Source: Streptomyces xanthophaeus (lineage in GTDB: Bacteria > Actinomycetota > Actinomycetes > Streptomycetales > Streptomycetaceae). Taken from it: 64,000 nucleotides of DNA. Within the stretch, counting starts at the first letter, position 1, and the number at the start of each line of letters is the position of its first letter. Positions 19,765-27,601 of this stretch are shown piece after piece. The DNA is taken from NCBI RefSeq assembly GCF_000725805.1, contig NZ_JOFT01000034.1, positions 1 through 64,000 of the forward strand. The letters are read 5' to 3'. The position numbers and the translations under genes are program-made. The notes beneath the pieces are model-generated. The model was given only the letters and a program-made list of their open reading frames with translations, searched no databases and was not told the DNA's origin.

Positions 19765-19911
19765 GTGACTCCCGCAGGCGGCATGACGGTGCAGGACCAC
19801 GTGGCTCTCGCCGAGATCGAGCTGTGCGGCGAGCTGATCATCGCGGCCTCCGCGGCCGACGAGGAGCGGCTCAGCCTGGACCGGATCGACGAGGTGCTGC
19901 TCGGCCCGTAG
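19765..19911 (+). CDS. Short conserved-looking hypothetical protein (48 aa)
   Basis: A 48-residue frame from GTG 19765, with gagg eight bases upstream: VTPAGGMTVQDH, then VALAEIELCGELIIAASAADEERLSL and a short acidic end DRIDEVLLGP. The alternating charged/hydrophobic pattern suggests a small helical protein, the kind of short protein often conserved across Streptomyces genomes. It lies between the lipoprotein gene and the convergent csoR. ATG 19783 would give 42 residues. Function unknown. Confidence 0.6.
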   Translation: MTPAGGMTVQDHVALAEIELCGELIIAASAADEERLSLDRIDEVLLGP

Positions 19912-19938
19912 CCCCGGGGAGTCCGGTGCGGCGGCGGG

Positions 19939-20274
19939 TCAGGTGCGCAGCAGGCGGGCGATGGCCTTGGTGGCTTCCTCGACCTTCGCGTCGATCTCGG
20001 TGCCGCCCTTGACGGCCGCGTCGGCGACGCAGTGGCGCAGGTGCTCCTCCAGGAGCTGGAGCGCGAAGGACTGCAGTGCCTTCGTGCTGGCCGAGACCTG
20101 GGTGAGTATGTCGATGCAGTAGACGTCCTCGTCGACGAGGCGCTGGAGCCCGCGGATCTGGCCCTCGATGCGGCGCAGCCGCTTGAGGTGCTCGTCCTTC
20201 TGGTGGTGGTACCCGTGCACCGCCGGGGCCGTGCCGGCCTCCGCTCCGGAGTTCTCCGCCTCGATGGCCGTCAT
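19939..20274 (-). CDS. csoR: CsoR family copper-sensing repressor
   Basis: A 111-residue all-helical repressor. The Cu(I) ligands of the CsoR family are present: Cys53 (VYCID), His78 and Cys82 (EEHLRHC), with basic residues of the DNA-binding face in HLKRLRRIEGQIRGLQRL (29-46). In this family Cu(I) binding releases the repressor from operators of copper efflux genes and often of its own gene. The first 20 residues are a disordered extension. A sequence with the form of a CsoR operator lies 33 bp upstream of the start, so autoregulation is likely. No copA or copZ gene is adjacent; targets are probably elsewhere. Confidence 0.93.
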   Translation of the reverse strand: MTAIEAENSGAEAGTAPAVHGYHHQKDEHLKRLRRIEGQIRGLQRLVDEDVYCIDILTQVSASTKALQSFALQLLEEHLRHCVADAAVKGGTEIDAKVEEATKAIARLLRT

Positions 20275-20306
20275 GGGTCCTCCCGTGGTCCGGAACGAGG
20301 GGTCAC

Positions 20307-20323
20307 ATACCCCTCATGGGTAT
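20307..20323. promoter_or_regulatory. Putative CsoR operator
   Basis: The perfect inverted repeat ATACCC-N5-GGGTAT lies just upstream of csoR. It matches the TACCC/GGGTA half-sites known for actinobacterial CsoR operators. A third related half, agggtac, follows at 20324-20330. It also lies between csoR and the DUF47-pit operon, so it could influence either direction. Confidence 0.75.
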
Positions 20324-20469
20324 AGGGTACTGGGCCCTGGTCGTGGGAACAGGGGTCCGTGGTCCTCACTCTGCCTGATGGAGGACACTGGGGAACTGCC
20401 GGTTAGCCGTGGCAGGGGGATGCGCCTAGCATCAGCCTGACCGAATCCAATGCACCCCGAGGACCTCAC

Positions 20470-21090
20470 GTGCGATTTCGTCTGACCCCCAGGGAGACGA
20501 GCTTCTACGACATGTTCGCCGCATCCGCGGACAACATCGTCACGGGCTCCAAGCTCCTGATGGAACTGCTCGGAGCGGACTCCTCCGCCCGGGTCGAGAT
20601 CGCGGAGCGGATGCGGGCAGCGGAGCACGCGGGGGATGACGCCACCCACGCGATCTTCCACCAGTTGAACTCCTCCTTCATCACGCCGTTCGACCGCGAG
20701 GACATCTACAACCTGGCCTCTTCGCTCGACGACATCATGGACTTCATGGAGGAGGCGGTCGACCTGGTCGTCCTCTACAACGTGGAGGAGCTCCCCAAGG
20801 GCGTCGAGCAGCAGATCGAGGTGCTGGCCCGGGCCGCCGAGCTGACCGCCGAGGCCATGCCGCACCTGCGGACGATGGACAACCTGACCGAGTACTGGAT
20901 CGAGGTCAACCGCCTCGAGAACCAGGCGGACCAGATCCACCGCAAGCTGCTCGCCCAGCTCTTCAACGGCAAGTACGACGCCATGGAGGTGCTGAAGCTC
21001 AAGCAGATCGTCGACGTGCTCGAAGAGGCGGCCGACGCGTTCGAGCACGTTGCGAACACGGTGGAGACCATCGCGGTCAAGGAGTCCTGA
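20470..21090 (+). CDS. DUF47/PhoU-like protein, partner of the phosphate permease
   Basis: A 206-residue, largely helical protein of the DUF47 family, related to PhoU. It contains the conserved acidic/metal contact patterns E..GDDATHAIFHQLN and DREDIYNLASSLDDIMDFMEEA, and a C-terminal repeat with ENQADQIHRKLLAQLF. Such proteins are coded next to Pit permeases and are thought to regulate them. It starts at GTG 20470 and ends 5 bp before the pit gene, so both are translated from one mRNA. It is cytoplasmic. Confidence 0.9.
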   Translation: MRFRLTPRETSFYDMFAASADNIVTGSKLLMELLGADSSARVEIAERMRAAEHAGDDATHAIFHQLNSSFITPFDREDIYNLASSLDDIMDFMEEAVDLVVLYNVEELPKGVEQQIEVLARAAELTAEAMPHLRTMDNLTEYWIEVNRLENQADQIHRKLLAQLFNGKYDAMEVLKLKQIVDVLEEAADAFEHVANTVETIAVKES

Positions 21091-21095
21091 ACCTC

Positions 21096-22094
21096 GTGGA
21101 CACCTTCGCTCTGATCGTGACCATCGGTGTCGCGCTCGGTTTCACGTACACCAACGGTTTCCACGACTCGGCGAACGCGATCGCGACCTCGGTCTCGACC
21201 CGCGCGCTGACCCCGCGCGCCGCGCTCGCGATGGCCGCGGTGATGAACCTCGCCGGTGCCTTCCTGGGCAGCGGCGTCGCCAAGACGGTCAGTGAGGGCC
21301 TGATCGAGACGCCCCACGGGAACCGGGGCATGTGGATCCTGTTCGCGGCGCTGGTCGGCGCGATCGTCTGGAACCTCATCACCTGGTACTTCGGCCTGCC
21401 CTCGTCCTCCTCGCACGCGCTGTTCGGCGGCATGGTGGGTGCGGCCCTCGCGGGCGGCACCGAGGTCATCTGGTCCGGCGTGATCGACAAGGTCGTCATC
21501 CCGATGTTCGTCTCACCGGTGGTGGGTCTGGTCGTCGGTTACCTGGTGATGGTGGCCATCCTGTGGATGTTCCGCCGGGCCAACCCGCACAAGGCCAAGC
21601 GCGGCTTCCGCATCGCGCAGACCGTCTCGGCCGCCGGCATGGCGCTGGGCCACGGTCTGCAGGACGCGCAGAAGACCATGGGCATCGTGATGATGGCCCT
21701 GGTCATCGCCGACGTGCAGGGAGCGGGCGACGCGATCCCGATCTGGGTCAAGATCGCCTGCGCCGTGATGCTGTCGCTGGGTACGTACGCGGGCGGCTGG
21801 CGCATCATGCGCACCCTCGGCCGCAAGATCATCGAGCTGGACCCGCCGCAGGGCTTCGCGGCGGAGACCACCGGCGCCTCGATCATGTTCGGCTCGGCGT
21901 TCCTGTTCCACGCGCCGATCTCCACCACCCACGTGATCACCTCGGCGATCATGGGTGTGGGCGCGACCAAGCGGGTGAACGCGGTCCGCTGGGGCGTCGC
22001 CAAGAACATCATCCTGGGCTGGTTCATTACTATGCCCGCCGCGGCCCTGGTCGCCGCGGTCAGCTTCTGGATCGTGAACCTGGCCTTCGTCTAG
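21096..22094 (+). CDS. pit: Low-affinity inorganic phosphate transporter, Pit family
   Basis: A 332-residue membrane permease with about ten helices. Both inverted family repeats are visible: TNGFHDSANAIATSVSTRAL near the start and FHAPISTTHVITSAIMGVGATKR near the end. It imports metal-phosphate complexes with protons. Its position beside pst and ppk matches the S. coelicolor pitH1 gene. The start is GTG 21096. The gene ends in a strong terminator shared with the convergent pst operon. Confidence 0.93.
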   Translation: MDTFALIVTIGVALGFTYTNGFHDSANAIATSVSTRALTPRAALAMAAVMNLAGAFLGSGVAKTVSEGLIETPHGNRGMWILFAALVGAIVWNLITWYFGLPSSSSHALFGGMVGAALAGGTEVIWSGVIDKVVIPMFVSPVVGLVVGYLVMVAILWMFRRANPHKAKRGFRIAQTVSAAGMALGHGLQDAQKTMGIVMMALVIADVQGAGDAIPIWVKIACAVMLSLGTYAGGWRIMRTLGRKIIELDPPQGFAAETTGASIMFGSAFLFHAPISTTHVITSAIMGVGATKRVNAVRWGVAKNIILGWFITMPAAALVAAVSFWIVNLAFV

Positions 22095-22112
22095 GCACCG
22101 CAGGACGAAAGC

Positions 22113-22155
22113 GGGCCGGCTCCCCCCACCCAGGGGGAGCCGGCCCTTTTCTTTC
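22113..22155. terminator. Intrinsic terminator between convergent pit and pstB
   Basis: A perfect 14-bp stem (gggccggctccccc / gggggagccggccc) with a 6-base loop and a following ttttctttc tract for the plus strand. It can stop transcription from pit and, as a hairpin, also from pstB. Confidence 0.88.
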
Positions 22156-22237
22156 TTCCGCCTTGCGGTGGCACCGCCATGCAGCACCGCAGGACGTCCG
22201 GGGTCACGCGGCGCGGCCGCGTGAGGTCGGGTCCGGT

Positions 22238-23014
22238 CTAGCCGAAGCGGCCGGAGATGTAGTCCTCGGTCGCCTGCACGGAGGGGTTCGAGAAGATCCG
22301 GTCCGTGTCGTCTATCTCGACGAGCTTGCCGGGCTGGCCGACGGCCGAGAGGTTGAAGAAGGCGGTGCGGTCCGAGACGCGGGCCGCCTGCTGCATGTTG
22401 TGCGTCACGATGACGATCGTGAAGCGCTCCTTCAGCTCGCCGATCAGGTCCTCGATGGCGAGGGTGGAGATGGGGTCCAGGGCCGAGCAGGGCTCGTCCA
22501 TGAGCAGGACCTGCGGCTCGACGGCGATGGCGCGGGCGATGCACAGGCGCTGCTGCTGGCCGCCGGAGAGGCCGGAGCCGGGCTTGTTCAGGCGGTCCTT
22601 GACCTCGTTCCAGAGGTTGGCGCCCTGGAGGGACTTCTCGACGATGTCGTTCAGCTCGGACTTCTTGAAGCTGCCGTTCAGGCGCAGGCCCGCCGCCACG
22701 TTGTCGAAGATCGACATGGTGGGGAAGGGGTTCGGGCGCTGGAAGACCATGCCGACGGTGCGGCGGACCGCGACCGGGTCCACGCCGGTGCCGTACAGGT
22801 TCTCGTCGTCCAGGAGGACCTTGCCCTCGACGCGGCCGCCGGGGGTGACCTCGTGCATGCGGTTGAGGGTGCGCAGGAAGGTGGACTTGCCGCAGCCGGA
22901 CGGGCCGATGAAGGCGGTCACGGAGCGGGGCTCCACGGTCATCGAGATGTCGTCGATGGCCTTGTGGGCACCGTAGAAGGCGGAAAGGCCGCTGACGTCG
23001 ATTCGCTTGGCCAT
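22238..23014 (-). CDS. pstB: Phosphate ABC transporter ATP-binding protein PstB
   Basis: ATP-hydrolysing subunit of the high-affinity phosphate importer PstSCAB. Walker [10 protein letters not shown] at 37-45, Q-loop VFQRPNPFP, signature LSGGQQQR, Walker [14 protein letters not shown] and the switch His in [11 protein letters not shown] are all present, so the enzyme is intact. Its length of 258 residues is normal for PstB. It is the last gene of the operon, 29 bp after pstA. Confidence 0.97.
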   Translation of the reverse strand: MAKRIDVSGLSAFYGAHKAIDDISMTVEPRSVTAFIGPSGCGKSTFLRTLNRMHEVTPGGRVEGKVLLDDENLYGTGVDPVAVRRTVGMVFQRPNPFPTMSIFDNVAAGLRLNGSFKKSELNDIVEKSLQGANLWNEVKDRLNKPGSGLSGGQQQRLCIARAIAVEPQVLLMDEPCSALDPISTLAIEDLIGELKERFTIVIVTHNMQQAARVSDRTAFFNLSAVGQPGKLVEIDDTDRIFSNPSVQATEDYISGRFG

Positions 23015-23043
23015 GAGGGGTCACTTCACTTTCATGAGTCGCG

Positions 23044-24126
23044 TCAGCGACCGGTCTTCGGGGCCTTCCAGCGGGCGATGCCGCGGGCCACCAGATTGAG
23101 GATCATGACGAAGGCGATCAGGACGAGCGCTGCGGCCCATGCCCGGTCGTAGGAGGCTTCACTGCCGACCTTGTACTGCTCCCAGATGTAGAGGGGGAGC
23201 GAGGACTGGGCGCCTTCGAAGGGGTTGTTGTTGATCAGCTGTGAACCGAAGACCAGCAGCATGATCGGTGCGGTCTCACCGGCGATGCGTGCCACTGCCA
23301 GCATGACACCGGTCGAGATGCCGCCGATGGCGGTGGGCAGGACGACCTTGAGGATCATGCGCCACTTCGGCACACCGAGCGCGAGGGCGGCCTCGCGGAG
23401 CTCGTTCGGGACGAGCTTGAGCATCTCCTCGGTGGAGCGGACCACGACGGGCATCATCAGGATCGACAGGGCCATGGCGCCGGCGAAGCCGGAGGGGCCG
23501 AAGCCGAGCATCAGGTTCCACGTCGTCAGGATGAACAGGCCCGCGACGATGGAGGGGATGCCGGTCATGACGTCGACGAAGAAGGTCACGGCCTTGGCGA
23601 GCGCGCCCCGGCCGTACTCGACCAGGTAGACGGCGGTCAGCAGGCCGATCGGCGCGGCGATCAGGGTCGCGAGGGCGACCTGCTCCAGGGTGCCGAGCAG
23701 GGCGTGGTAGACGCCGCCGCCCTCCTCGAAGCTGGTCACGCCGTTCATGGAGTGGCTGAGGAAGTCCCCGTCGAGGGCTTCGATGCCGCGGCTGACCGTG
23801 GTCCACATCAGCGAGAGCAGCGGGACCACGGCGAGGATGAAGCAGACCCACACGACGGAGGTCGCGACGCGGTCCTTGGCCTGGCGGCGGTTCTCGACGA
23901 CCGCGCTGGCGGTGTACGTCACGGTGACGAACAGCAGGGCCGCGAGCAGGCCCCACTGGACCTTGCTCTGGAGGCCGAAGACGAGGCCGATGCCGCTGCC
24001 GAGGGCCACCGAGAGGACGGCGATGCCGGCCGGGGCCCAGCGGGGCAGGCCGCCCCGGGTGAGGCCCGAGGGTGCGGCGGACCTGGTGGCCCGGGTGGGC
24101 CGCTGGTCCTGGAGTGCGTGGCTCAT
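23044..24126 (-). CDS. pstA: Phosphate ABC transporter permease PstA
   Basis: One of the two membrane permease subunits of the PstSCAB phosphate importer. The first 80 residues hold two extra helices, followed by the MetI-like permease domain with the EAA motif region ELREAALALGVPKWRMILKVVLPTAIGGI (about residues 237-265), where PstB docks. Length of 360 residues is at the long end for PstA because of the N-terminal extension. Start ATG 24126 overlaps the pstC stop (ATGA), indicating coupled translation. Confidence 0.96.
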   Translation of the reverse strand: MSHALQDQRPTRATRSAAPSGLTRGGLPRWAPAGIAVLSVALGSGIGLVFGLQSKVQWGLLAALLFVTVTYTASAVVENRRQAKDRVATSVVWVCFILAVVPLLSLMWTTVSRGIEALDGDFLSHSMNGVTSFEEGGGVYHALLGTLEQVALATLIAAPIGLLTAVYLVEYGRGALAKAVTFFVDVMTGIPSIVAGLFILTTWNLMLGFGPSGFAGAMALSILMMPVVVRSTEEMLKLVPNELREAALALGVPKWRMILKVVLPTAIGGISTGVMLAVARIAGETAPIMLLVFGSQLINNNPFEGAQSSLPLYIWEQYKVGSEASYDRAWAAALVLIAFVMILNLVARGIARWKAPKTGR

Positions 24127-25115
24127 CAGGCGTTCGCCCCCGAGAAGTCCTTGCGCCGGGCGATGATCAGGCGGGCTGCACCGTTGACCAGCAGGGTGAG
24201 CAGGAAGAGGACCAGACCGGAGGCGATCAGCGCGTCCCGGCCGAACTCGTTGGCCTCGTCGAACTTCGCGGCGATGTTCTGCGCGAAGGTGCCGCCACCC
24301 GGGTCCAGGATGTGCAGCGAGATGAGGAAGCTCGGCGACAGGACGGTCGCGACGGCCATGGTCTCGCCGAGTGCGCGGCCGAGGCCGAGCATCGAGGCGG
24401 AGATGACTCCGGAGCGGCCGAAGGGCAGGACCGACATCCGGATGACTTCCCAGCGGGTCGCGCCGAGGGCCAGGGCGGCCTCCTCGTTCATGCGCGGGAC
24501 CTGGAGGAAGACCTCGCGGCTGACGCTGGTCACGATCGGCAGGATCATGATCGCGAGCAGGATGCCGACGGTGAAGAGCGAGCGGGCGACGCCGACCTGG
24601 GACTTCTCGAAGACGTAGGTCCAGCCCAGGTACTCGTCGAGCCAGAGGTTCAGCCCGGCCAGCTGCGGCACGAGGAAGAGCGCGCCCCAGATGCCGTAGA
24701 TGATCGAGGGCACGGCGGCCAGCAGGTCGACCACGTAGGCGAGGGGCGCGGCCAGCTTGCGCGGCGCGTAGTGCGAGATGAACAGGGCGATGCCGACGGC
24801 GATCGGGACGGCGATGGCCATCGCGATGACCGAGCTGACGACGGTGCCGAAGAGCAGGACGGCGATGCCGAAGACGGGCGGGTTGGCCGACGCGTTCCAG
24901 TCGAACGTGGTGAGGAAGTTGCCCTCGTTGTCCGACAGGGCGATCGAGGCGCGGTAGGTGAGGAAGACGGCGATCGACGCCATGATCACCAGGAGCAGGA
25001 TGCCGGAGCCCTTGGAGAGCCCCGCGAAGATCTTGTCACCGGCGCGGCCGGTGGACCTCGTGCTCTTGGAGACAGGCGGAGCCTGGTCTATCTGGGTGGG
25101 TGTGGTGGAAGCCAT
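24126..25115 (-). CDS. pstC: Phosphate ABC transporter permease PstC
   Basis: Second permease subunit of PstSCAB. It has six to seven helices and the EAA loop EEAALALGATRWEVIRMSVLPFG. The start is placed at ATG 25115 (ASTTPTQIDQAPP), since the longer frame to 25163 runs into the hairpin region after pstS. It overlaps pstA by one base. It is downstream of pstS and separated from it by 135 bp that contain a strong hairpin, which would lower pstCAB levels relative to pstS. Confidence 0.95.
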   Translation of the reverse strand: MASTTPTQIDQAPPVSKSTRSTGRAGDKIFAGLSKGSGILLLVIMASIAVFLTYRASIALSDNEGNFLTTFDWNASANPPVFGIAVLLFGTVVSSVIAMAIAVPIAVGIALFISHYAPRKLAAPLAYVVDLLAAVPSIIYGIWGALFLVPQLAGLNLWLDEYLGWTYVFEKSQVGVARSLFTVGILLAIMILPIVTSVSREVFLQVPRMNEEAALALGATRWEVIRMSVLPFGRSGVISASMLGLGRALGETMAVATVLSPSFLISLHILDPGGGTFAQNIAAKFDEANEFGRDALIASGLVLFLLTLLVNGAARLIIARRKDFSGANA

Positions 25116-25196
25116 GGTCTTTCCGGTCTGGGTGGGGGGACAGGCCCCCTGGCGGCGGTGCACCGGATTCCCCCGGGTGGAGGGGAAGGGTTCCCG

Positions 25197-25239
25197 GGCC
25201 GGTCCGCTCCCCCCGGACGGGGGGTGGAGCGGACCGGCC
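25197..25239 (-). terminator. Stem-loop between pstS and pstC (attenuator)
   Basis: A 14-bp perfect stem (ggccggtccgctcc / ggagcggaccggcc) extended by more G-C pairs lies 11 bases after the pstS stop. There is no T tract, so it is probably a leaky terminator or an mRNA-stabilising hairpin. Such a structure would let the periplasmic-type binding protein be made in excess over the permease, as is usual for binding-protein operons. Confidence 0.75.
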
Positions 25240-25250
25240 AGGGCTCAGGA

Positions 25251-26387
25251 CTAGGCCAGCGAGGCGATGATCTCGCGGACCTTCGCGTTGATCTCGGCCG
25301 GGATCGGCGCGTAGCCGTTCTCCAGGAGGATCTTCTGGCCCGCGTCGGACGCGGTGTAGTTCAGGAAGGACTTCACGGTCGGCAGGGTCTCCGCCTTGTT
25401 GCCCTTGTCGCAGACGACCTCGTAGGTGACCAGGACGATCGGGTACGCGCCCTCGGCCTTGGTGGTGTAGTCGAGCTTCAGCGCCAGGTCGTTGCCGGTG
25501 CCGGCGATCTTGGCGGCGGCGATGGCCTTCGAGGCGTTCTCGCCGGTGGCCTTGACCGGGGCTGCGGCGCCCGTGTTCAGGTCGACCGTCTTGATGCTCT
25601 GCGCGCTGGCGTAGGACAGCTCGAAGTAGCCGATGGAGCCGTCGACCTGCTTGACCTGGGTGGCGACACCCGCGGAGCCGGAGGCGCCGAGGCCGCCCGG
25701 GGCGGGCCACTTCTTCGCGGCCTCGTACGGCCAGGCGTCACCGGCGGTGGCCTTGAGGTACTTGCCCAGGTTCTCGGTGGTGCCCGAGTCCTCGGAGCGG
25801 TGGAAGTGCTGGATCGCGGTGCCGGGGAGCGTGACGCCGGGGTTCAGCTTCTTGATCGCCTCGTCGTCCCACTTCTTGATCTTGTCGTTGAAGATGTTGG
25901 CGATCGTGGCGGCGTCGAGGTTCAGCTTGTCCACGCCGGCGACGTTGAAGCCGAGGGCGATCGGGCCGCCGACCATGGGCAGGTCGATGCCCTGGCCACC
26001 GGTGCAGATCTTCTTCGACTCCTCGACCTGCTCCGGCTTCAGCGCCGAGTCGGAGCCGGCGAAACCGACGGTGCCCTGGTTGAAGGCGACGATGCCCTCA
26101 CCGGAGGAGGAGGACTTGTAGTTCACCTCGACGCCCGAGCAGGCGGCCATGTAGTTCTTCACCCACAGGTCGACCGCGTTCTTCTGTGCGGACGAGCCGG
26201 AGGCGAGGAGCTTGCCCTTGGCGTCGTCGCACTTGATGTCGCCCGCGGCCGCCGCCGGCTTGTTGCTCGGGGAGCCGTTGTCCTTGGTGTTGTCGTCCGA
26301 GCCGCACGCCGTGAGGACCAGGGCGCCGGACACGACAAGCGCCCCGAGGGCGGAGGCACGAAGCATGTTCTTGCGCTGAAGCTTCAC
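25251..26387 (-). CDS. pstS: Phosphate-binding lipoprotein PstS
   Basis: Extracellular phosphate receptor of PstSCAB. The signal peptide ends in a lipobox LTAC (Cys28), so it is lipid-anchored. The mature part carries the family patterns GSSAQKNAVDLWVKNY, SSSGEGIVAFNQG, GSDSALKPEQ and RSEDSGTTENLGKYL, the loops that bind phosphate through Ser/Thr and Asp. It is the first gene of the operon and directly follows a PHO box, so it is expected to be strongly induced by PhoP on phosphate starvation. Confidence 0.97.
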   Translation of the reverse strand: MKLQRKNMLRASALGALVVSGALVLTACGSDDNTKDNGSPSNKPAAAAGDIKCDDAKGKLLASGSSAQKNAVDLWVKNYMAACSGVEVNYKSSSSGEGIVAFNQGTVGFAGSDSALKPEQVEESKKICTGGQGIDLPMVGGPIALGFNVAGVDKLNLDAATIANIFNDKIKKWDDEAIKKLNPGVTLPGTAIQHFHRSEDSGTTENLGKYLKATAGDAWPYEAAKKWPAPGGLGASGSAGVATQVKQVDGSIGYFELSYASAQSIKTVDLNTGAAAPVKATGENASKAIAAAKIAGTGNDLALKLDYTTKAEGAYPIVLVTYEVVCDKGNKAETLPTVKSFLNYTASDAGQKILLENGYAPIPAEINAKVREIIASLA

Positions 26388-26544
26388 TTTCGGGTGTTCC
26401 TTCCAGAAGCCGCCGGCCGCTTTCTGTATCGGGGCGGCGTGCGAAGAGGACTACGTCGGTGTGCCCGGTGGAACGGCTCGGCCGGCGAGCCGCTCGCACC
26501 CTGCACATCAGAAATTAGTCAGATGAAGTGAAGCGGCCGACCGG

Positions 26545-26566
26545 CCCGAGTGAACGGACGGTGAAC
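26545..26566 (-). promoter_or_regulatory. PHO box (PhoP binding site) upstream of pstS
   Basis: Read on the minus strand there are two adjacent 11-base direct repeats, GTTCACCGTCC and GTTCACTCGGG, the canonical Streptomyces PhoP unit GTTCACC repeated at 11-base intervals. A further related unit, GCTTCACTTCA, follows ten bases downstream (26524-26534). The box lies about 160 bases before the pstS start. The remaining intergenic bases (26388-26632) contain no gene. Confidence 0.9.
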
Positions 26567-26632
26567 CGTGGCGGACGGCCCGGTGCGACCTCATCGGATC
26601 GCACACGAGCGTAATGGTCCGTTACCCGGGCG

Positions 26633-27601
26633 TTATCGAGGCGTGACCGCGGGTTGCGGCAGCCAGAGTTCCTGGAAGGCGGACCGGGCGGCCTCGACCT
26701 CGTGGCGCTGGTCGGCGTGCAGCACGCCGAGGGCGTACGCGGTGGCCGGGGCGATCCGGGGGGTGCGGGCGGCCGTCGCCGAGGCCGTGGCGGCCTCGGC
26801 CGCGTCCCGGTGCAGGTCCAGGGCCTCGCCCGCCGCCGCCAGCCGGGTCACGTCCTCGCCCAGGACCTCCTGGGCGTACCGGTGGATCCGCAGCAGGCGG
26901 CGCACCTCGTGCCATGAGCCGTCGTGGTCGCTGTTGTACGGGTGGGCCCCGTCGGGCGCGGGCAGCACCTCCACCGCGGCCGACAGTCGGGTTCCGGCCA
27001 CCTCGGCGAGCGGTACGAGGACCTCCGAGACCCGCCCGCGGGCCGCGACCGGGTCCAGCGGGACCTCTGAGGCCAGGACCGCCACCGCGTCCGCCACCGC
27101 GTGGAAGCGGGAGGAGCCGAGGGCCTGGAGGGTTGCCGAGTGCGCGCGGGTACGGGCCAGGGTCAGCTGGCGCTCCAGCAGCGCCCCCGCCCGCGCCGAG
27201 CCCACCGTGAGGGCGCCCGCGGAGCTGCGCGGCGTCGGGACCTCCGGGGCACCCGCCAGCCGGTGCAGGGCTTCCATCAGCCGGGCGAGGCGAGCCGCGT
27301 GGGCGTGTTCGTCGGCGAGGGTCGAGGAGAGCCACACCAGCTCGGTGCGCAGTCCGTCCGCCCAGGCGGACTCGGTCACCACCCGGAAGGTGGCCAGGGA
27401 TCCGCTGATGCGGCGCGCGGCCCCCCGCAGGCCGCGCGCCGCCTCACCTCCGTCCGCCGGGTCCGTCGCGCTGCCCGCCGCGCCCTCGCCGTGGAGGCGC
27501 AGGGCGCGCAGGAAAGCGGTGGCCTGCCCGCGCAGGTACGTGCTGAGCACGTCACCCGCGCGGGGCTGCACCGATGGTGGGTTACGGTTTGGCTGAGCCA
27601 C
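26633..27601 (-). CDS. CHAD domain protein (polyphosphate-associated)
   Basis: A 322-residue helical protein with two half-domains rich in conserved His, Arg and Lys, matching the CHAD domain: first half around [19 protein letters not shown] and [17 protein letters not shown], second half around [25 protein letters not shown] domains bind inorganic polyphosphate through a basic pore. The gene overlaps the end of ppk by 20 bp and lies between ppk and pstS, so a role in polyphosphate handling is likely. No catalytic centre is visible. Start is ATG 27601. Confidence 0.88.
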   Translation of the reverse strand: MAQPNRNPPSVQPRAGDVLSTYLRGQATAFLRALRLHGEGAAGSATDPADGGEAARGLRGAARRISGSLATFRVVTESAWADGLRTELVWLSSTLADEHAHAARLARLMEALHRLAGAPEVPTPRSSAGALTVGSARAGALLERQLTLARTRAHSATLQALGSSRFHAVADAVAVLASEVPLDPVAARGRVSEVLVPLAEVAGTRLSAAVEVLPAPDGAHPYNSDHDGSWHEVRRLLRIHRYAQEVLGEDVTRLAAAGEALDLHRDAAEAATASATAARTPRIAPATAYALGVLHADQRHEVEAARSAFQELWLPQPAVTPR

